A stretch of DNA of 30,478 nt from Hypsibius dujardini (lineage: Eukaryota > Tardigrada > Eutardigrada > Parachela > Hypsibiidae): assembly GCA_001579985.1 (NCBI GenBank), contig LRSR01006365.1, positions 1 through 30,478 on the forward strand. The letters are read 5' to 3'. Below the pieces are notes generated by a model. The model did no database searches, was not told the origin of the DNA, and worked only from the letters and a program-made list of their open reading frames with translations. The translations under genes were made by a program, and so were the position numbers. This document shows positions 1 to 10,753 of this stretch, in pieces. Numbering within the stretch: position 1 is the stretch's first letter; each line of letters opens with the position of its first letter.

Positions 1-330
1 AGTTTACGAATTTCTGTCGAAGGTGATTTTAATGATAACCTTAATAAATTGAGACTTCAAGCTGAAATTTGGAGTAACCTTCAGAGGCTCAGTTCAGATG
101 AAATTGAACTAAACAATGAGCACAAATTTCATAAGGTAGTTTTACCTTTAAAATTTTCATTATTTGGGAAGTGGGGTGATTGTGGTGGAAGGGGGGGATT
201 ATAAAGTGTAGTGGTACCCCTAAATAAATAAATATGTAAAGAAGTATTGCGTATCTAAAAAAATAGCAAAAATTGCCGAAATGATTTAGTGAAGGGTCAG
301 ACCTTTCAGAAATTCTGCCATGTGATTTAG
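1..330. other. AT-rich flank, no firm gene
   Basis: Frame 1 of the + strand is open from base 1 to about base 200, and a possible donor (AAG|GTAGTT) lies near base 139, so the first 140 bases could be an exon. The translation is Asn/Leu/Glu-rich and matches nothing I recognise. The stretch up to the acceptor at 329-330 is AT-rich and reads as an intron of the receptor guanylyl cyclase gene. Confidence 0.3.
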
Positions 331-2681
331 CTTTCGAGGAGTGTGAAGGCAATTCTTCCGTTCACGTTCGCATTGGCCTTCGACTTCATCAACTGGACCG
401 CGGTGTCTCGGGACATGGAACGAATCGCAGAGCGATCCCAAGCAGCCTACAACTTGACCATTCCCCCGGAATTGCGGGTAAATCATGCCCCCTTTTGTAA
501 TTCATGAGTCGTAACCAGAGATGGTGCGTTTACCGAATTCCCACCGATCGCGCTCTTTTTGCTTTCTCATATAAATTCTTTGCATACCAAATTTCAAAGT
601 TATATGTTTTGTATTTATTTCAATCTATTCTATTCTATTATATAAAAACTCCGCCCTTGAAAGGACATTAGTCTAAAAACTCGTTGCAGATCGATCGCTT
701 ATTTCTTCAAAAAAATTTCGATAATTATTATTAGTTTTTTTATTGAGCGCTTAAAAAGAGAGCGCAAGCACACAAACTCTGGTCGTGACTCGGTTATAAC
801 AATGAGTCAAAATGCCAAGTGGCGTTTGTTTCTTTTCAATACAAAACGGGTCTTCCTTATTTCAGCAAAGCCCACTCATGTTGACTGGTTTCGAAACCGC
901 TTCAGTACTCTGCCAGGCAAGTGACCTTTCGCCAGTGCAGTGCGCAGTGCAGTGCGCCAGTGCGCCAGTGCAGTGCATGTTTTATAACGTGCCAAAAAGT
1001 AGATACCGACGGGTTGTTAGAAATCTAAGTGTTTTTCTGACTCAAATTTACAGCCTCTTGTACTTTAAGATGCTACACGAGAACCTTGAACACCTATGGA
1101 ACATGTCTGGCGTTGGATTTGCCAAGCAGTTCTACAACCGGGTGTTCCCTCTGCCGTCACGGGACTTGGCGGTCAACGCCATAGGAGGGCGAATCTCCCA
1201 AGTTTACGCGCATCAGTTCGACAACCAGACAGACACATTCCAGGTACGAGGTAAAAGGCCCAATGCTGCGCAAGTTTTGATTTGGCATAAGTTCCGCGCA
1301 CGACAAGACAAACAAGACAAAGTCTTGACGAATATCAATCAAAATAGCCACAAGGGTTTTTTTTCGTTTTTCATTAAAAAAAATGAATTTTCATTTTTTT
1401 AATAAAATTATTGTAGAATATGTGTGTCCAATTGATGGTCGATTAATGAAACCCAATTTATCGGCAAAAAATAATGATATAATGTGCGGTCTCACCCTGT
1501 ATACTGTTTCCGCAACTTGCGCAGCATTGGGACTTTTACCTGGTACCGTAAAAACTTGAAATATGGACAGTTAAGTACGAGAAAATATACAGTGCGAAAT
1601 GTTTTTAGACGGTGCTGCTTTTGAATTTGGAGACGAAGAACCTGTCTGCCGTCAACGGAACGGTCATGCGATGGTACGGCAGTGTGTTCCCACCGAGTGA
1701 CCAACCGCCCCGCTTTCGGCAAGGTGTTGGTCGTCTGACGGTCATCGCAGTGGCGGCAACTACTGCAATCGCGGTTGTCCTTCTTGCTGCGTTCGCTCTT
1801 TTCGGCTGGTACGTTTTGTGTGACCTTTCGGTTGGAAGTCACCAGAGAGATTTCTGTTGATGGTTTTCCGTAAGGCGCACGTCTGACTTGATTGTGGGTA
1901 GGAGTTCGTGTAGCGACTTACAAGAAGCGCCTTTCGTTGCCTGAATGTCTGACAAGGAGTCGGCATGAGATTTGAAGCCCCTGTTAGATCGATCAACATG
2001 TGGCTGGGTAGCTAAAAGATTTATTCGACTGAATGTAAAGAAAGGTAGAGTAGAAGACTGGAGGAGAAGGGAAAAGATCATTTAATTCTCTAAAACAAGT
2101 AATACACAGGGTTATACATGGGATATTGAATAATGGAAAGACGGTAAGTGGCACACACAGCTGAATTACATACAAATAATCAGCTGTGGTGGCAGAATAG
2201 AGTAAACAGAGTAGGTAGAGAACTGAATGCAGTATAGACACTGTAAATAGCTTTGGTCATTGACTCAATGGTTATTGGTCACTGGCCCGACCGCGCAAAC
2301 TTTCCTTAAGCTATTTTTTTCCTATTGGACTAATAATGACCGCAGCGCCGACCGCAACAAAACTTATTTCAAAATCGCTTGTTTCAATAAATATTTAATC
2401 TTGGTAATAGTCAGGCAAAGTTCCCCTGGGTTTCGTGTGTTTTTTTTTCGCATATTTATTGATACTTCAGCAGTATTTCGGTATTACGTGTGGACTGACA
2501 GATTTGTTTACGCTCTTGGAATTGCTTCGTTTTGGTGTTGATAGGCGGATATACCGGAGTGAAGCAGATATTTCTTTCTGGCTGCTGGACGGCGAGAGTC
2601 TACGCTCCTCAAGACGTCCTCCAGGCACGGGCAACCTCTCATGGATTGGAAGTGGCACGTACATTTTCACGTACATACCAG
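331..2681 (+). CDS. receptor guanylyl cyclase (natriuretic-peptide-receptor type), partial: ectodomain end, TM helix, juxtamembrane start
   Basis: Four exons can be read: 331-477, 1054-1243, 1609-1808 and 2545 to about 2681. Exon 1 ends in AERSQAAYNLTIPPELR, matching the region just before the conserved FxDGxxLY stretch of natriuretic peptide receptors. Exon 2 (LLYFKMLHENLEHLWN, later VNAIGGRISQVYAHQF) matches the LLLY..ALNETL and V.ID..GDR..DF elements of the ANF_receptor fold. Exon 3 carries a DQPPRF element like the family's PPPD.P and a membrane helix (VIAVAATTAIAVVLLAAFAL). Exon 4 resembles the juxtamembrane segment before the kinase-homology domain. Junction 2/3 is phase 0 on both sides and 3/4 phase 2 on both sides. 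Junction 1/2 does not agree (0 versus 2), so a small exon is missing or that site is misread. Family members are plasma-membrane receptors making cGMP. No kinase-homology or cyclase domain follows, and earlier exons lie outside the window. Confidence 0.72.
931..977. repeat. short degenerate tandem repeat (GCCAGTGCA / GTGCAGTGC units)
   Basis: About 47 bases are built from overlapping CAGTGC and GCCAGTGC units. It lies in the intron between the first two receptor guanylyl cyclase exons. Confidence 0.75.
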
Positions 2682-5029
2682 GTGGTCGGCCGTGAAACAG
2701 CCTTCAACTGTATTAATTATTTAAATGGATATGACAGTTGCGTTTTTCCCATTCTCTGCCAACTCTTTTGTTAGTAGTTGACAATCGGCCAGTGCACAAA
2801 CCGATTGCAAATTAAACTGAAAAGTCGGAATGATATTTCATCATATTGACGACACGAGAGAAGGTCAATGTAACTCCTCCCCCTCCACTTAAGTAGTGCA
2901 TACCAGGGTTGTCGAGGCAGTTATACGCGGTGCGAATTCGAGTTTTCAGATTGCGGGCTGTGGGCCCGCATAATCACGTAAGAACGGTCGCACACCTTAT
3001 TGCGGACTTCAAAATTCAGGCGTTTTTGCGGGCTGAATTAAATTCCTCTTAAATACAAGCAAATCCATTGCCAATTAATAAATTCATGCTTTTGCGGGCC
3101 GGTGAAAAGGAAGGTAAATTTGCTGATCACCGAAGTCGAGCCCGCAAAACTTCAGCATTAATTGCTAGCTCCTCAATCAGAGAAGATATTTGCCATTTCA
3201 CGGATTTACAGTTCAGTTCAGTTCAGTACATTGTTATTTTCGCCGCCTCAAAAAACGGAGTCAAGTCTGATTTTTAACTCTAGTCTGATGTCTCATTTTA
3301 TTATAATTAATTTATGTTTTTCAACGATGTGATTCCATTGGTCGAGCAAAAATGCCACAGACTCACATTATGACTCATATTATGTGTAGTGTAAACGATA
3401 CAGCATGCATACTGTCACTAGAAACATAAATAACGGTGTGCATTGTCTTGGTAGATCAAGGGCGTTCCAGTTTTAAATGTGATTATTTCGTTGAAAAAAT
3501 GCAGGTTGTAATTTACCTGAGGAATCTTCATTCAGTCTGAGTAGAGACGTTTGCAGAACCGCAGCTGACGGTACTTCAAACTGGCTCGTTTTGGTGAAAT
3601 TATAATACTTCAAATGGCGCCTTAAAGTTTTTGGCGGTATAGTTGTTTATTGTTTTCTAAGCTATTGCAAGCGCTTTGTACTCGCAAAAGGCAGAAATTT
3701 TGGCTTTGCAAAGCCATGTTGGAGTTTTGCCGTAAATATATTTAGTGTGGTCTTATGCTTTCTCCCTCTATCTGTCTTTGTCTTCGTCGCTTTTCTGCCT
3801 ACTGTGTAGAAGCAGGCTTAATATTATCTTTCGATTAGTTTAGTCACATCTACACTTTCCATCTAGGCCGCCCGTCTTCCCGTACGTCCGTCAGTTCGTA
3901 AAATTGGCCGCCTGTTTATTATTTGGCATGTCCGTCTGTCCCTCCAAATGTCCGCGCGCTCTTCATTTTGAAGGTTTTTGGTCTCTGCATATAGTATTCG
4001 TATGTACTCGCACACAATTACCTAAAGAGTGATTTCTTTAAACGAGAGCACAGCAAATCGTTGCTTTGATTACTTCCTCCTAGCACTCTTCCTTTTCAAA
4101 CGAGAGTAAGTCATTAGCGGAACTAAGTTAAGCTTATTTCTCGCACGCATTGACAAGATATACATTTAAATCACAACGATTGCTTTTTCCTAATTTTAAA
4201 CAACTGAATTACACCCAAAAAACTCAGTTTTTTTTAATCCATGATTCAGCAAGTCCATTTAGCAATCTATTAGCGCATCGCATTTGGGAATCCGAACTTG
4301 TCCGTATAGAAGTTACAGTGTACATGGTTTGTTATCGAAAAGTTTTTGTTGGGCGAAGTTGGAGCGACGTCCAGAGGCGCCACCTTGAGTATGTGTTTTA
4401 GAAGCATTTTTGGGTGTTCTTCTTGCCTTCAAACATTGCAAACGATATATAAAAGGTAATTTTGTTTTCATGAATGAATACATTTATTTGAAATAGAGCC
4501 CAAATACTCGTTTTACGGCAAATGCAATAATTTATAAAAACAATAATTGTTTTTATTGCAATGATTTTGATTCAACTGATTTGCTAAATATGTGCTGGTA
4601 AACAATAGTTTGATTAAATTGTTTTATTACTAAATTTGTTGGTGGGTCAAGCAAAGTTTAGGGTGGTGAAAATATACGCAACTGGGCTAAAATAGCGGCT
4701 GTGATACCCCAGAATAGAAAGCGTACTACGAGACGAATCTAGCTTTTATTGTAGCCCATCGGCGCTAAATCTTTCTCCAGAAAAAATGCAGTGCTGCTTT
4801 CGCCAGTAAATATCGCATTTTCTCGTTTTACTTGCAACTTGTTGCTGCTCTCTTTCAGATTATTTTGTTTTTGCCAACTAACAGTAAGCAATGTCAGTTG
4901 CGCCGCATCGCCGCATCCCTTCCTGTTTTTTTAGACCTTTGTCACGTTAAAAATTTGATCTACTTTCTAATATCTCTTTATAGTGAAAAAATTGATGGTG
5001 CAAAACTACGATTATGCTTAAGACAATTC
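2682..5029. other. gene-free AT-rich stretch
   Basis: No exon with recognisable protein similarity was found on either strand. The kinase-homology and cyclase domains expected after the receptor exon at 2545 were looked for here and not seen. The only pattern is a small (GTTCA)n run at 3211-3226. Open frames here are short and AT-driven. Confidence 0.5.
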
Positions 5030-5197
5030 GCACCGTGCTACATTACCCATACCAACTACACTAGCCAAACCGGCCAGACCATGCCACACTAGCTGCACCG
5101 GCCACAACGTGCCACATCGACCACACTAGCCACACAATGCCACACCGTGCCACACTACCCGCACTGTACTACACTAGCCACACCGTGACACACTACA
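5030..5197. repeat. degenerate CA-rich minisatellite (CCACACTAGCCACACCGTG-like units)
   Basis: Roughly 170 bases are made of imperfect units mixing CACACTAGCC, CACACCGTGC and CCGGCC. Unit length varies (about 10-20 bases) and copies are diverged, so this is an old tandem array. No coding meaning is apparent. Confidence 0.8.
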
Positions 5198-5903
5198 ACT
5201 GACCTTATCTTTTTTCATGTGTACAAGCCTTGACATACCTAGAGCAATGAAAGATCAAATGTGATCTGTGCGTCACGGTCAATTAATTCTAGGACTCGAG
5301 AAGCGGAGTAGGTGATCTGTACAGGATTCGTCTTGTGTTGAGCTGTCAAAGCAACGGCTCTTGAATCTGTTTGGGTTCTGCTTTTCCCGATGTAATTGAC
5401 AGTAGTTGTTGGCCGACTTAATGTCCCAGCGCGACCGATGGTAAAAGCATGCTTTGGCGTGCGCGAAAGATGGTACATCCGGATTCCGTTGAGTTTTGAA
5501 AAATGTCATCCTGGGAAAAATCAGTGATGCATAATCAGCAATGATTGTAATCAGAATTTTTAGCAGTGAAATGAAAGGTACGTGGGTTCACGCCGTTTGT
5601 GATTGAATATAAAATGCTCCCCAACCGAGCGTGTTCGAAGAATCAATGACAGCGCATCGATGATGCAACCGCTTGTCAGCGTTTGAACCTAGCAGTTTGG
5701 CCGAGCAATGGTGTCCTGTCGGTTAAGCACGTACGTCTTTCGGTCGCTTTGTTCTGATTTCTTTAATTATTTGTGCGATGTAATGTGACAGTAATATTTG
5801 TTTCCCAATTTCATTTAAACTCAAATTAAACGCTAGTACGGGTACGTGATACGCAAAAGAAAACTTATTTAGGTTATGTAGACTGTTTGAAGTTTACTTT
5901 AAT
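5198..5903. other. no supported gene
   Basis: Two overlapping minus-strand open frames of 76-79 codons fill 5239-5509. The one starting at 5509 has an ATG and several Cys residues, but I see no signal peptide, splice sites or family resemblance. The rest is AT-rich and featureless. Confidence 0.35.
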
Positions 5904-6182
5904 TTACGCATGATACCGTCTTTCTTGGTCTTCACCGTGGTCTTTTCCACGGGGTGAATCGACGATGGTCTCTCCCCGAACCGATCCCTTTGCAATTAAT
6001 AAATAGTGAGGTGGATACACGGGCAAATAATACGAGAGTATAGCCGTGGCATGACGCGGACTTTGTTGCCCTAATACCCTCTCACGCCACCACACGTTCA
6101 CACTTCCTATACCTTCGAATTGCTTGATAACCGAATGTGGATCCAACTCCGAAACGATAAGCACGATAACGGTGGTAGTCAT
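5904..6182 (-). CDS. hypothetical 92-residue protein, doubtful
   Basis: An ATG-started open frame of 92 codons on the minus strand, divergent from the gene at 6324 with about 140 bases between starts. The N-terminus is hydrophobic (MTTTVIVLIVSELDPHSV) but too short for a confident signal or membrane segment. The C-terminus is strongly charged. I do not recognise it. Its favour rests on length, a real ATG and a position head-to-head with a well-supported gene. It could equally be a chance frame, or part of a regulatory region between 5.9 and 6.3 kb. Confidence 0.25.
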   Translation of the reverse strand: MTTTVIVLIVSELDPHSVIKQFEGIGSVNVWWRERVLGQQSPRHATAILSYYLPVYPPHYLLIAKGSVRGETIVDSPRGKDHGEDQERRYHA

Positions 6183-6323
6183 TCCATTCGTTATACGGAA
6201 TACCGATCACATAAATGCAGAATAAGTACTAACGTTAGGTAAACGCCAGAATACAGCGTTGTGTTCCATCTTGATTTGTTTGTCTGCTACACGTTCTTTT
6301 ATACCTCGGAATAACGTGTAAAA

Positions 6324-8113
6324 ATGTCCGACGGACACCATGGAAACACGGAGGTGGTGCAGCAGTTCAATCCGATCATCATAGGCCCGCTCCGTCTACC
6401 AGAATTCCGGAATGCGCGAACCAACGAATTTCCCGACCAGACCTTTCGCGCCGGCCACTACAACCTCTCGCGGGTGAAAGAGGGCGGGCTGAATCTGCAC
6501 CGCTATTACGGAGGCGCGGCCAGTGAGTATGGGCAGTACTGGATGCTAGACAAGCCGCCCACGCCAACCGGCACATTGGCATCCCGGCTGGACAGCGCCA
6601 TTCTCCCGTCGTGGAACAACCAGATGAATTCGGCGGCGACCCTACACGTACCGGCAGGTGTTTTGCTGATGGAAGGTTACGCCGCCAGTCAAAAAGATCA
6701 AAGATCGCACTTTCTGGGGGGAGGCTGGCAGGTATGAAAGCCTACTTCGCAGGAGCTTTTATTGCTTTTCTTGACGGAAACAATTTTAACAAATCCGTAC
6801 TCATGCAATGAAAATGATAGAAGACGACCTATTTCTCGTCTAGGATGAAGATTGGGGGAAATACATTGCTGGAGAAGGAGACTTGTCATAGTATTTAACT
6901 GAAATATCAGATAAGCATATCGAACATATTTATTTAGTATTCAGTATTTAGTATTTAGTGTAGAAGAAGGTTGTAGTTAGTTGTATTTGACTGAGACATT
7001 CTGTTTTCATTAACTTTGAAAGCGTTTACTGCGTAAATTTCACTTCCACATTTTGTATAACAGTAAGGTTGTGTTGTAATTAAATCAAAATAGCATGCGC
7101 TTATTTTTTAAATTGATACCTCTAGCGTTTATTCAAAGGAAACATTAGTATTTAAACTTTACCAAGGAATGAAGGAAATTCCGTAACGAAAATGAAAGTC
7201 AAACGTATTTCACGTTTAAAAGCGAATACTGTATACCGTTTCTCGTTTCCTTTTGTTCTTTGTAATTGTACTTTGTTTTAGTGTTTCTATAGTTATAGGT
7301 CAGCAGGATGGTCCGTAATTTTTGTTTTACGAAAAACAAGTTTGAATAGTTTGAGCCTTGCCACGTAGCATTAATATTGCCGTCAAGAAAGGTTTCGGAA
7401 TTGTCAATTATTTTAACCAACTAAAAACTGCCGGTGGCATATTCATTAAAACACGAAGGATTGAGGCTGGCTGCTCGGTTGATGTATGAAAGACAGATTT
7501 TTTACTGGCTATTTAGAAATTAATCGCATTCTGTCGTCTTTTAATTACCGGTGACTTATCACGAATGTCATCGCAGGTAGTCGTTAAACACTTATATAGA
7601 AATTGGTATACATTTTCTGTGTTGCAGATTTTCATTCCACAGCCAATTCTAGGACCGCTGATCAAGTTCAAGGAATCCATGGCGTCGAAAAACCTGGTGC
7701 AAGCTCATCGGGACTTGGAGGAAACGCAAACCGCCCAACGCGCATTGCTGGAGAGATACACCAGCCACCTGCAGCAGGCAGATGAGGCTTATTTGAGGGC
7801 TTTCACCAGTGACACGTCGACATGCACCAACCTCCTGCGCAACGGAAACGAATTACGCGGATTGTCCTACCAAGACCGTCAGATGCTGCAGCAGGAGTCG
7901 CATTCGCTCTCCGATAAAAGCGGCAAGCCTCCCCTGGCCGGCCGTTATAAAGTCCACTCACAGACCATTACGTTGCCCAGCGGTCAGAGCGTTTCCCTAT
8001 CGCTGCACGTTTCTCTGCGCCACACCGGGGACACGACGCGGACCTACATGCAGGGAAATACCCGGGTGACGGAGACGACCCAGCACTACACGCGCGTCTT
8101 CGAATGGTCTTAG
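6324..8113 (+). CDS. two-exon soluble protein with a domain resembling bacterial polymorphic-toxin enzymes (TNT/ADP-ribosyltransferase-like motif set)
   Basis: Exon 1 is 6324-6731 and exon 2 is 7628-8113 (TAG stop), with a phase 0 junction (CAG|GTATGA and TTGCAG|ATT), giving 297 residues. No signal peptide or membrane helix is seen, so it is probably cytosolic. Residues ~60-73 have YYGGAASEYGQYW, ~88-99 RLDSAILPSWNN, ~108-123 HVPAGVLLMEGYAASQ, and ~132 the GGGWQ followed by IFIP at the splice junction. The order small-residue GG, aromatic W, Arg helix, VPxG strand, G-aa-Q and GGGxQ recalls domains at the C-termini of bacterial polymorphic toxins and related ADP-ribosyltransferase-like folds. 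That is recollection of a pattern, not a search result. The second half has a charged, Gln-rich helix (~150-195, coiled-coil-like) and a Ser/Thr-rich beta-type C-terminus. The gene looks intact and is GC-richer than its flanks. Confidence 0.75.
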
Positions 8114-8187
8114 GCCGCTCGGTCACTGTGCCATTGCTTACATTGATTTCGTGTAGGAGCACATAATACACTGACATTTGTATACTG
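8114..8187. other. 3' flank of the preceding gene
   Basis: Short spacer between the stop codon at 8113 and the foldback element. No clear AATAAA signal is seen within it. Confidence 0.4.
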
Positions 8188-8497
8188 AGGGTATTCAGAG
8201 TTCGCTTATTTGCAGCGTTTATTTCGCTATTTCAAACTCGCTAATCTGCCTGGTTTTGCAGGCCCTTGCAACAGTGATACGAGGACACGCCCCCTGGCTT
8301 ACCTGAGGCTGTGTCTCCTTCACTAATCTCAACTCATCACATGGACTACTCACACGACAGATGCACACACTTAGCGAGCAGATAACCGAAACAAGAAGCT
8401 CCTTGGCTGCTTTTCTCGCTTATCTTCAAAACCAGCGAGATTAGCGAGTTTGAAATAGCAAAGTAAACGCTCCAAATAAGCGAACTTTGAATACCTT
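8188..8497. mobile_element. MITE-like element with ~65-70 bp terminal inverted repeats
   Basis: The left arm (about 8188-8256) begins AGGGTATTCAGAGTTCGC and contains CGCTATTTCAAACTCGCTAA. The right arm (about 8428-8497) is its near-perfect reverse complement and ends GCGAACTTTGAATACCTT. The roughly 170-base interior has no coding capacity. TACTG lies directly outside both ends (8183-8187 and 8498-8502), a candidate 5-base target duplication. Size, arms and lack of coding fit a non-autonomous DNA transposon. The superfamily is unknown. Confidence 0.8.
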
Positions 8498-9020
8498 TAC
8501 TGTATATTGTACACTGACTGTATGCTGACATTTGGTGCCACCCGAATCGCAACTCGACATTTGGTACAGGGGGACATTTCGTTCTGTTGTACATCTACCC
8601 TAGTAAGCACGGGGATAAATTAAGCCAAGTATCTAGCCAGTTTCCTAAAATTCTGGCTTTATTAAACAGATAAACTGGCTTAATTCTGGGCAAAATAAAT
8701 CTTCTGATATGTCTAGGTGGCTGATTGACTTGCAGAAAAGCCGATAAAACATGAAAAAAGCCAGGTGTCATTTGCAATATTAAGAACTAATATTTACCGT
8801 CGAAATGTTCCCGAGTTTTCTGAGTCACTTACTAAGTCCTTCTCCCTAGTACACATGAAAATTAAGCACGAAAGGTCATACGAAAAGTCAATTGTTCACA
8901 TAAATTATACGCCATTCCGCACAGAATTTGTGAGGTCGTTCACAGGGCGTGTGACCACTCTTTTTATCATTCTAAATTTATGTGAAGCGATATGCGTGAG
9001 CTTTCAAAATTTATTTGCCT
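8498..9020. other. no supported gene
   Basis: AT-rich spacer. 8600-8770 holds several scattered copies of CCAG/CTGG-type half-palindromes such as TCTAGCCAGTTT and AAACTGGCTTAA, a weak foldback pattern perhaps related to the palindromic patch at 20445-20495. No exon was recognised. Confidence 0.4.
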
Positions 9021-9175
9021 TACCAGGCAAAAGCGGTAGGTTGAATCGCTACACGGGTTGAATCGGTTGGGTGGCGGAGGGCGCCACAAATGAAGCTGAA
9101 TGAGTGTTGTTTACAATTTACACTTGTGACGCCCTCCGCCACCCTACCGATTCAATCCACCGCGTTTGCCTGGTA
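9021..9175. repeat. foldback (long inverted repeat) element
   Basis: 9058-9089 and 9124-9155 form a near-perfect 32-base inverted repeat (core GGTGGCGGAGGGCG). The outer segments 9021-9040 and 9156-9175 (TACCAGGCAAAAGCGGTAGG and its partner) extend the pairing. The left arm has an extra 17 bases made by a local duplication of GGTTGAATCG. The loop is about 34 bases. It would form a strong hairpin in DNA or RNA. It is probably a small foldback transposon remnant. Confidence 0.8.
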
Positions 9176-9932
9176 TTCATTCTTATTCGAAAGGCGAGCA
9201 GACTGTATGCTTTTAGAAATAAATGATAGAAATAAAAGTCTGTACAGGGTGCTCAGGAGATGGCATCTTGTGAGGCGCAATGGTGGGATTTCTAATTATT
9301 TTAGAACACGGCGACATATGTGTCCAAAAATAATTCTGAAACAGTTTTAGCATTTTCGTGAATAATTGCGAAACTTATGCTTTCAAGTTTCACGGCTGTG
9401 GGAAGACTGGAACAATATTCAGGCGCTATTATACCTCGATTTGTCAAGTGTCTTTAGTTAGAAGGTTCGCGCGATTCGACGATGAGCTCATCTGAACGAA
9501 ATTTTTGAAAACAATTTCCAGAACTGTTTTCACACAAACACAGGTAACAATTTCATAAATCGTATGACAGAAGTCTAAAGAAAGAGGAAAGCATTGACCA
9601 GAACTTTTCTTTTCGTACACCAGATGTGTAGTAGGGTTTGTATATTATCCTATTTTTTGCCAGTTGGGGTTAATTCTGAAAGTTGGATTAAATTTGTCCT
9701 ACTTCCCAAAATCCTAAAATTTTCGGAATTTTAACTAGTATATTTCCTGGCAAAATTTTTGCCAGATTTTTTGCGGAAAATTAGGCGGAAAGATATCTTT
9801 CTGTATGTGTAATGGGAACTAGGGTATATATGGACATATGGGTTAGTTGAAAAGAAGGGTGACTAGCGATTCCGCTTTCGCTCTGACAAAAACCTCCGAA
9901 GCAAAATGATTAGAACTAAAACCAGAACTACC
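9176..9932. other. no supported gene
   Basis: AT-rich sequence with many stops in all frames. It contains a small perfect palindrome (TGGCAAAATTTTTGCCA near 9750-9766). It presumably includes the 3' untranslated region of the minus-strand gene ending at 9933. Confidence 0.4.
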
Positions 9933-10753
9933 CTACAAATCCTCGTCTAGTGGTCCTTCACGGGACTCCGTAGACACTACTATATCGCGATGATAGACAA
10001 CAGTCTCCGTTTTGCACGATTGCTGTCCCGGCTCCTCAACACGCGTGATCACCATCGTCCAGGTGGGGTCATCTCTCCGCGCGAGAACATGAGTTGTCAC
10101 CTTCTTTGTCCGGATGAAACTGGGCTTATTTGGTCTGGAAAGGGCGTTGCCCATCCCAAATGCAGGTCGAATTTCCTTGCTGATTCCTAAGAGCGGGATC
10201 AGTAGCAACACTTGCCGTCCGATGGACTGCCAACTCTTCCTGTCGGTGTAGTGGTAGGAGGTCGATGTTGACAGAAATTCGTCAGGTCGTTGAGTGTTTT
10301 GATCCACTACTTCAACCGTTCGTTTACGATAGTCGTAGAGACTTCGTGAGTATAGATTCGCTGTATTCACGTTTCTGATGGCCTTAATGAGGCTTTCGGG
10401 GTTAACTGCCTGGCACGCAATTCCTAGGGCGACGGCCACTAACGTGGGCCACAATGCGTATGCTATCATCCGTCGACGATGTGCAGCTCGGGCTTGAATG
10501 GCGGCCAAGCAGTACACGCGTGCCTGATTGATGGATTTGGGCGTTCGGACCACCCGGAACTGTGGCTTATCCTTCTGCATGTGAGAAAAACTAGTGGAAT
10601 GATCTAGGCGGAGTTGACGTTGAAGTTCCAGGCAACGCTCATTCAATTCCTTCACGGTGCAGGATGCTCTCAGGCTTAAATGTTCAAAAGCAGCTTCGGG
10701 GGTGATTGTGAACTCGATTAACTCGGCATAGCACGAGTCCGTGGGTTGCCCGC
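9933..10753 (-). CDS. terminal exon of an unrecognised membrane protein
   Basis: The frame is open from a good acceptor (TTGTACAG|GCGGGC, exon start 10753) to a TAG at 9933-9935, 272 residues with a phase 1 entry. There is no upstream ATG in the exon, and the first in-frame ATG (in SFSHMQKDKPQ) would discard a conserved-looking helical N-terminus, so upstream exons are likely missing. Features in order: an amphipathic helix (VKELNERCLELQRQLRLD), a basic stretch, a hydrophobic segment (MIAYALWPTLVAVALGIACQ) that should span the membrane, a Ser/Tyr-rich stretch, a second hydrophobic patch (QVLLLIPLLGI), and a charged C-terminus ending DEDL. I do not recognise the family. Its first exon may lie beyond the mariner relic at 10976-11464; a minus-strand ATG at 11610 (MSPGSPRDFTALLVELHK) is a candidate, but no phase-matched donor was found. 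Confidence 0.55.

Noticed and set aside
1-200. Open frame at the window start as an exon of the receptor guanylyl cyclase
   Set aside because: The sequence is AT-rich, matches no part of the ectodomain I know, and only one weak splice site bounds it.
3068-3277. 69-codon + strand frame as a kinase-homology exon of the receptor cyclase
   Set aside because: No kinase-like motif is present and no phase-matched splice to the exon at 2545-2681 was found.
5030-5197. Repeat array as a CRISPR
   Set aside because: Units vary in length and sequence, have no constant repeat/spacer pattern, and the DNA is clearly from an animal.
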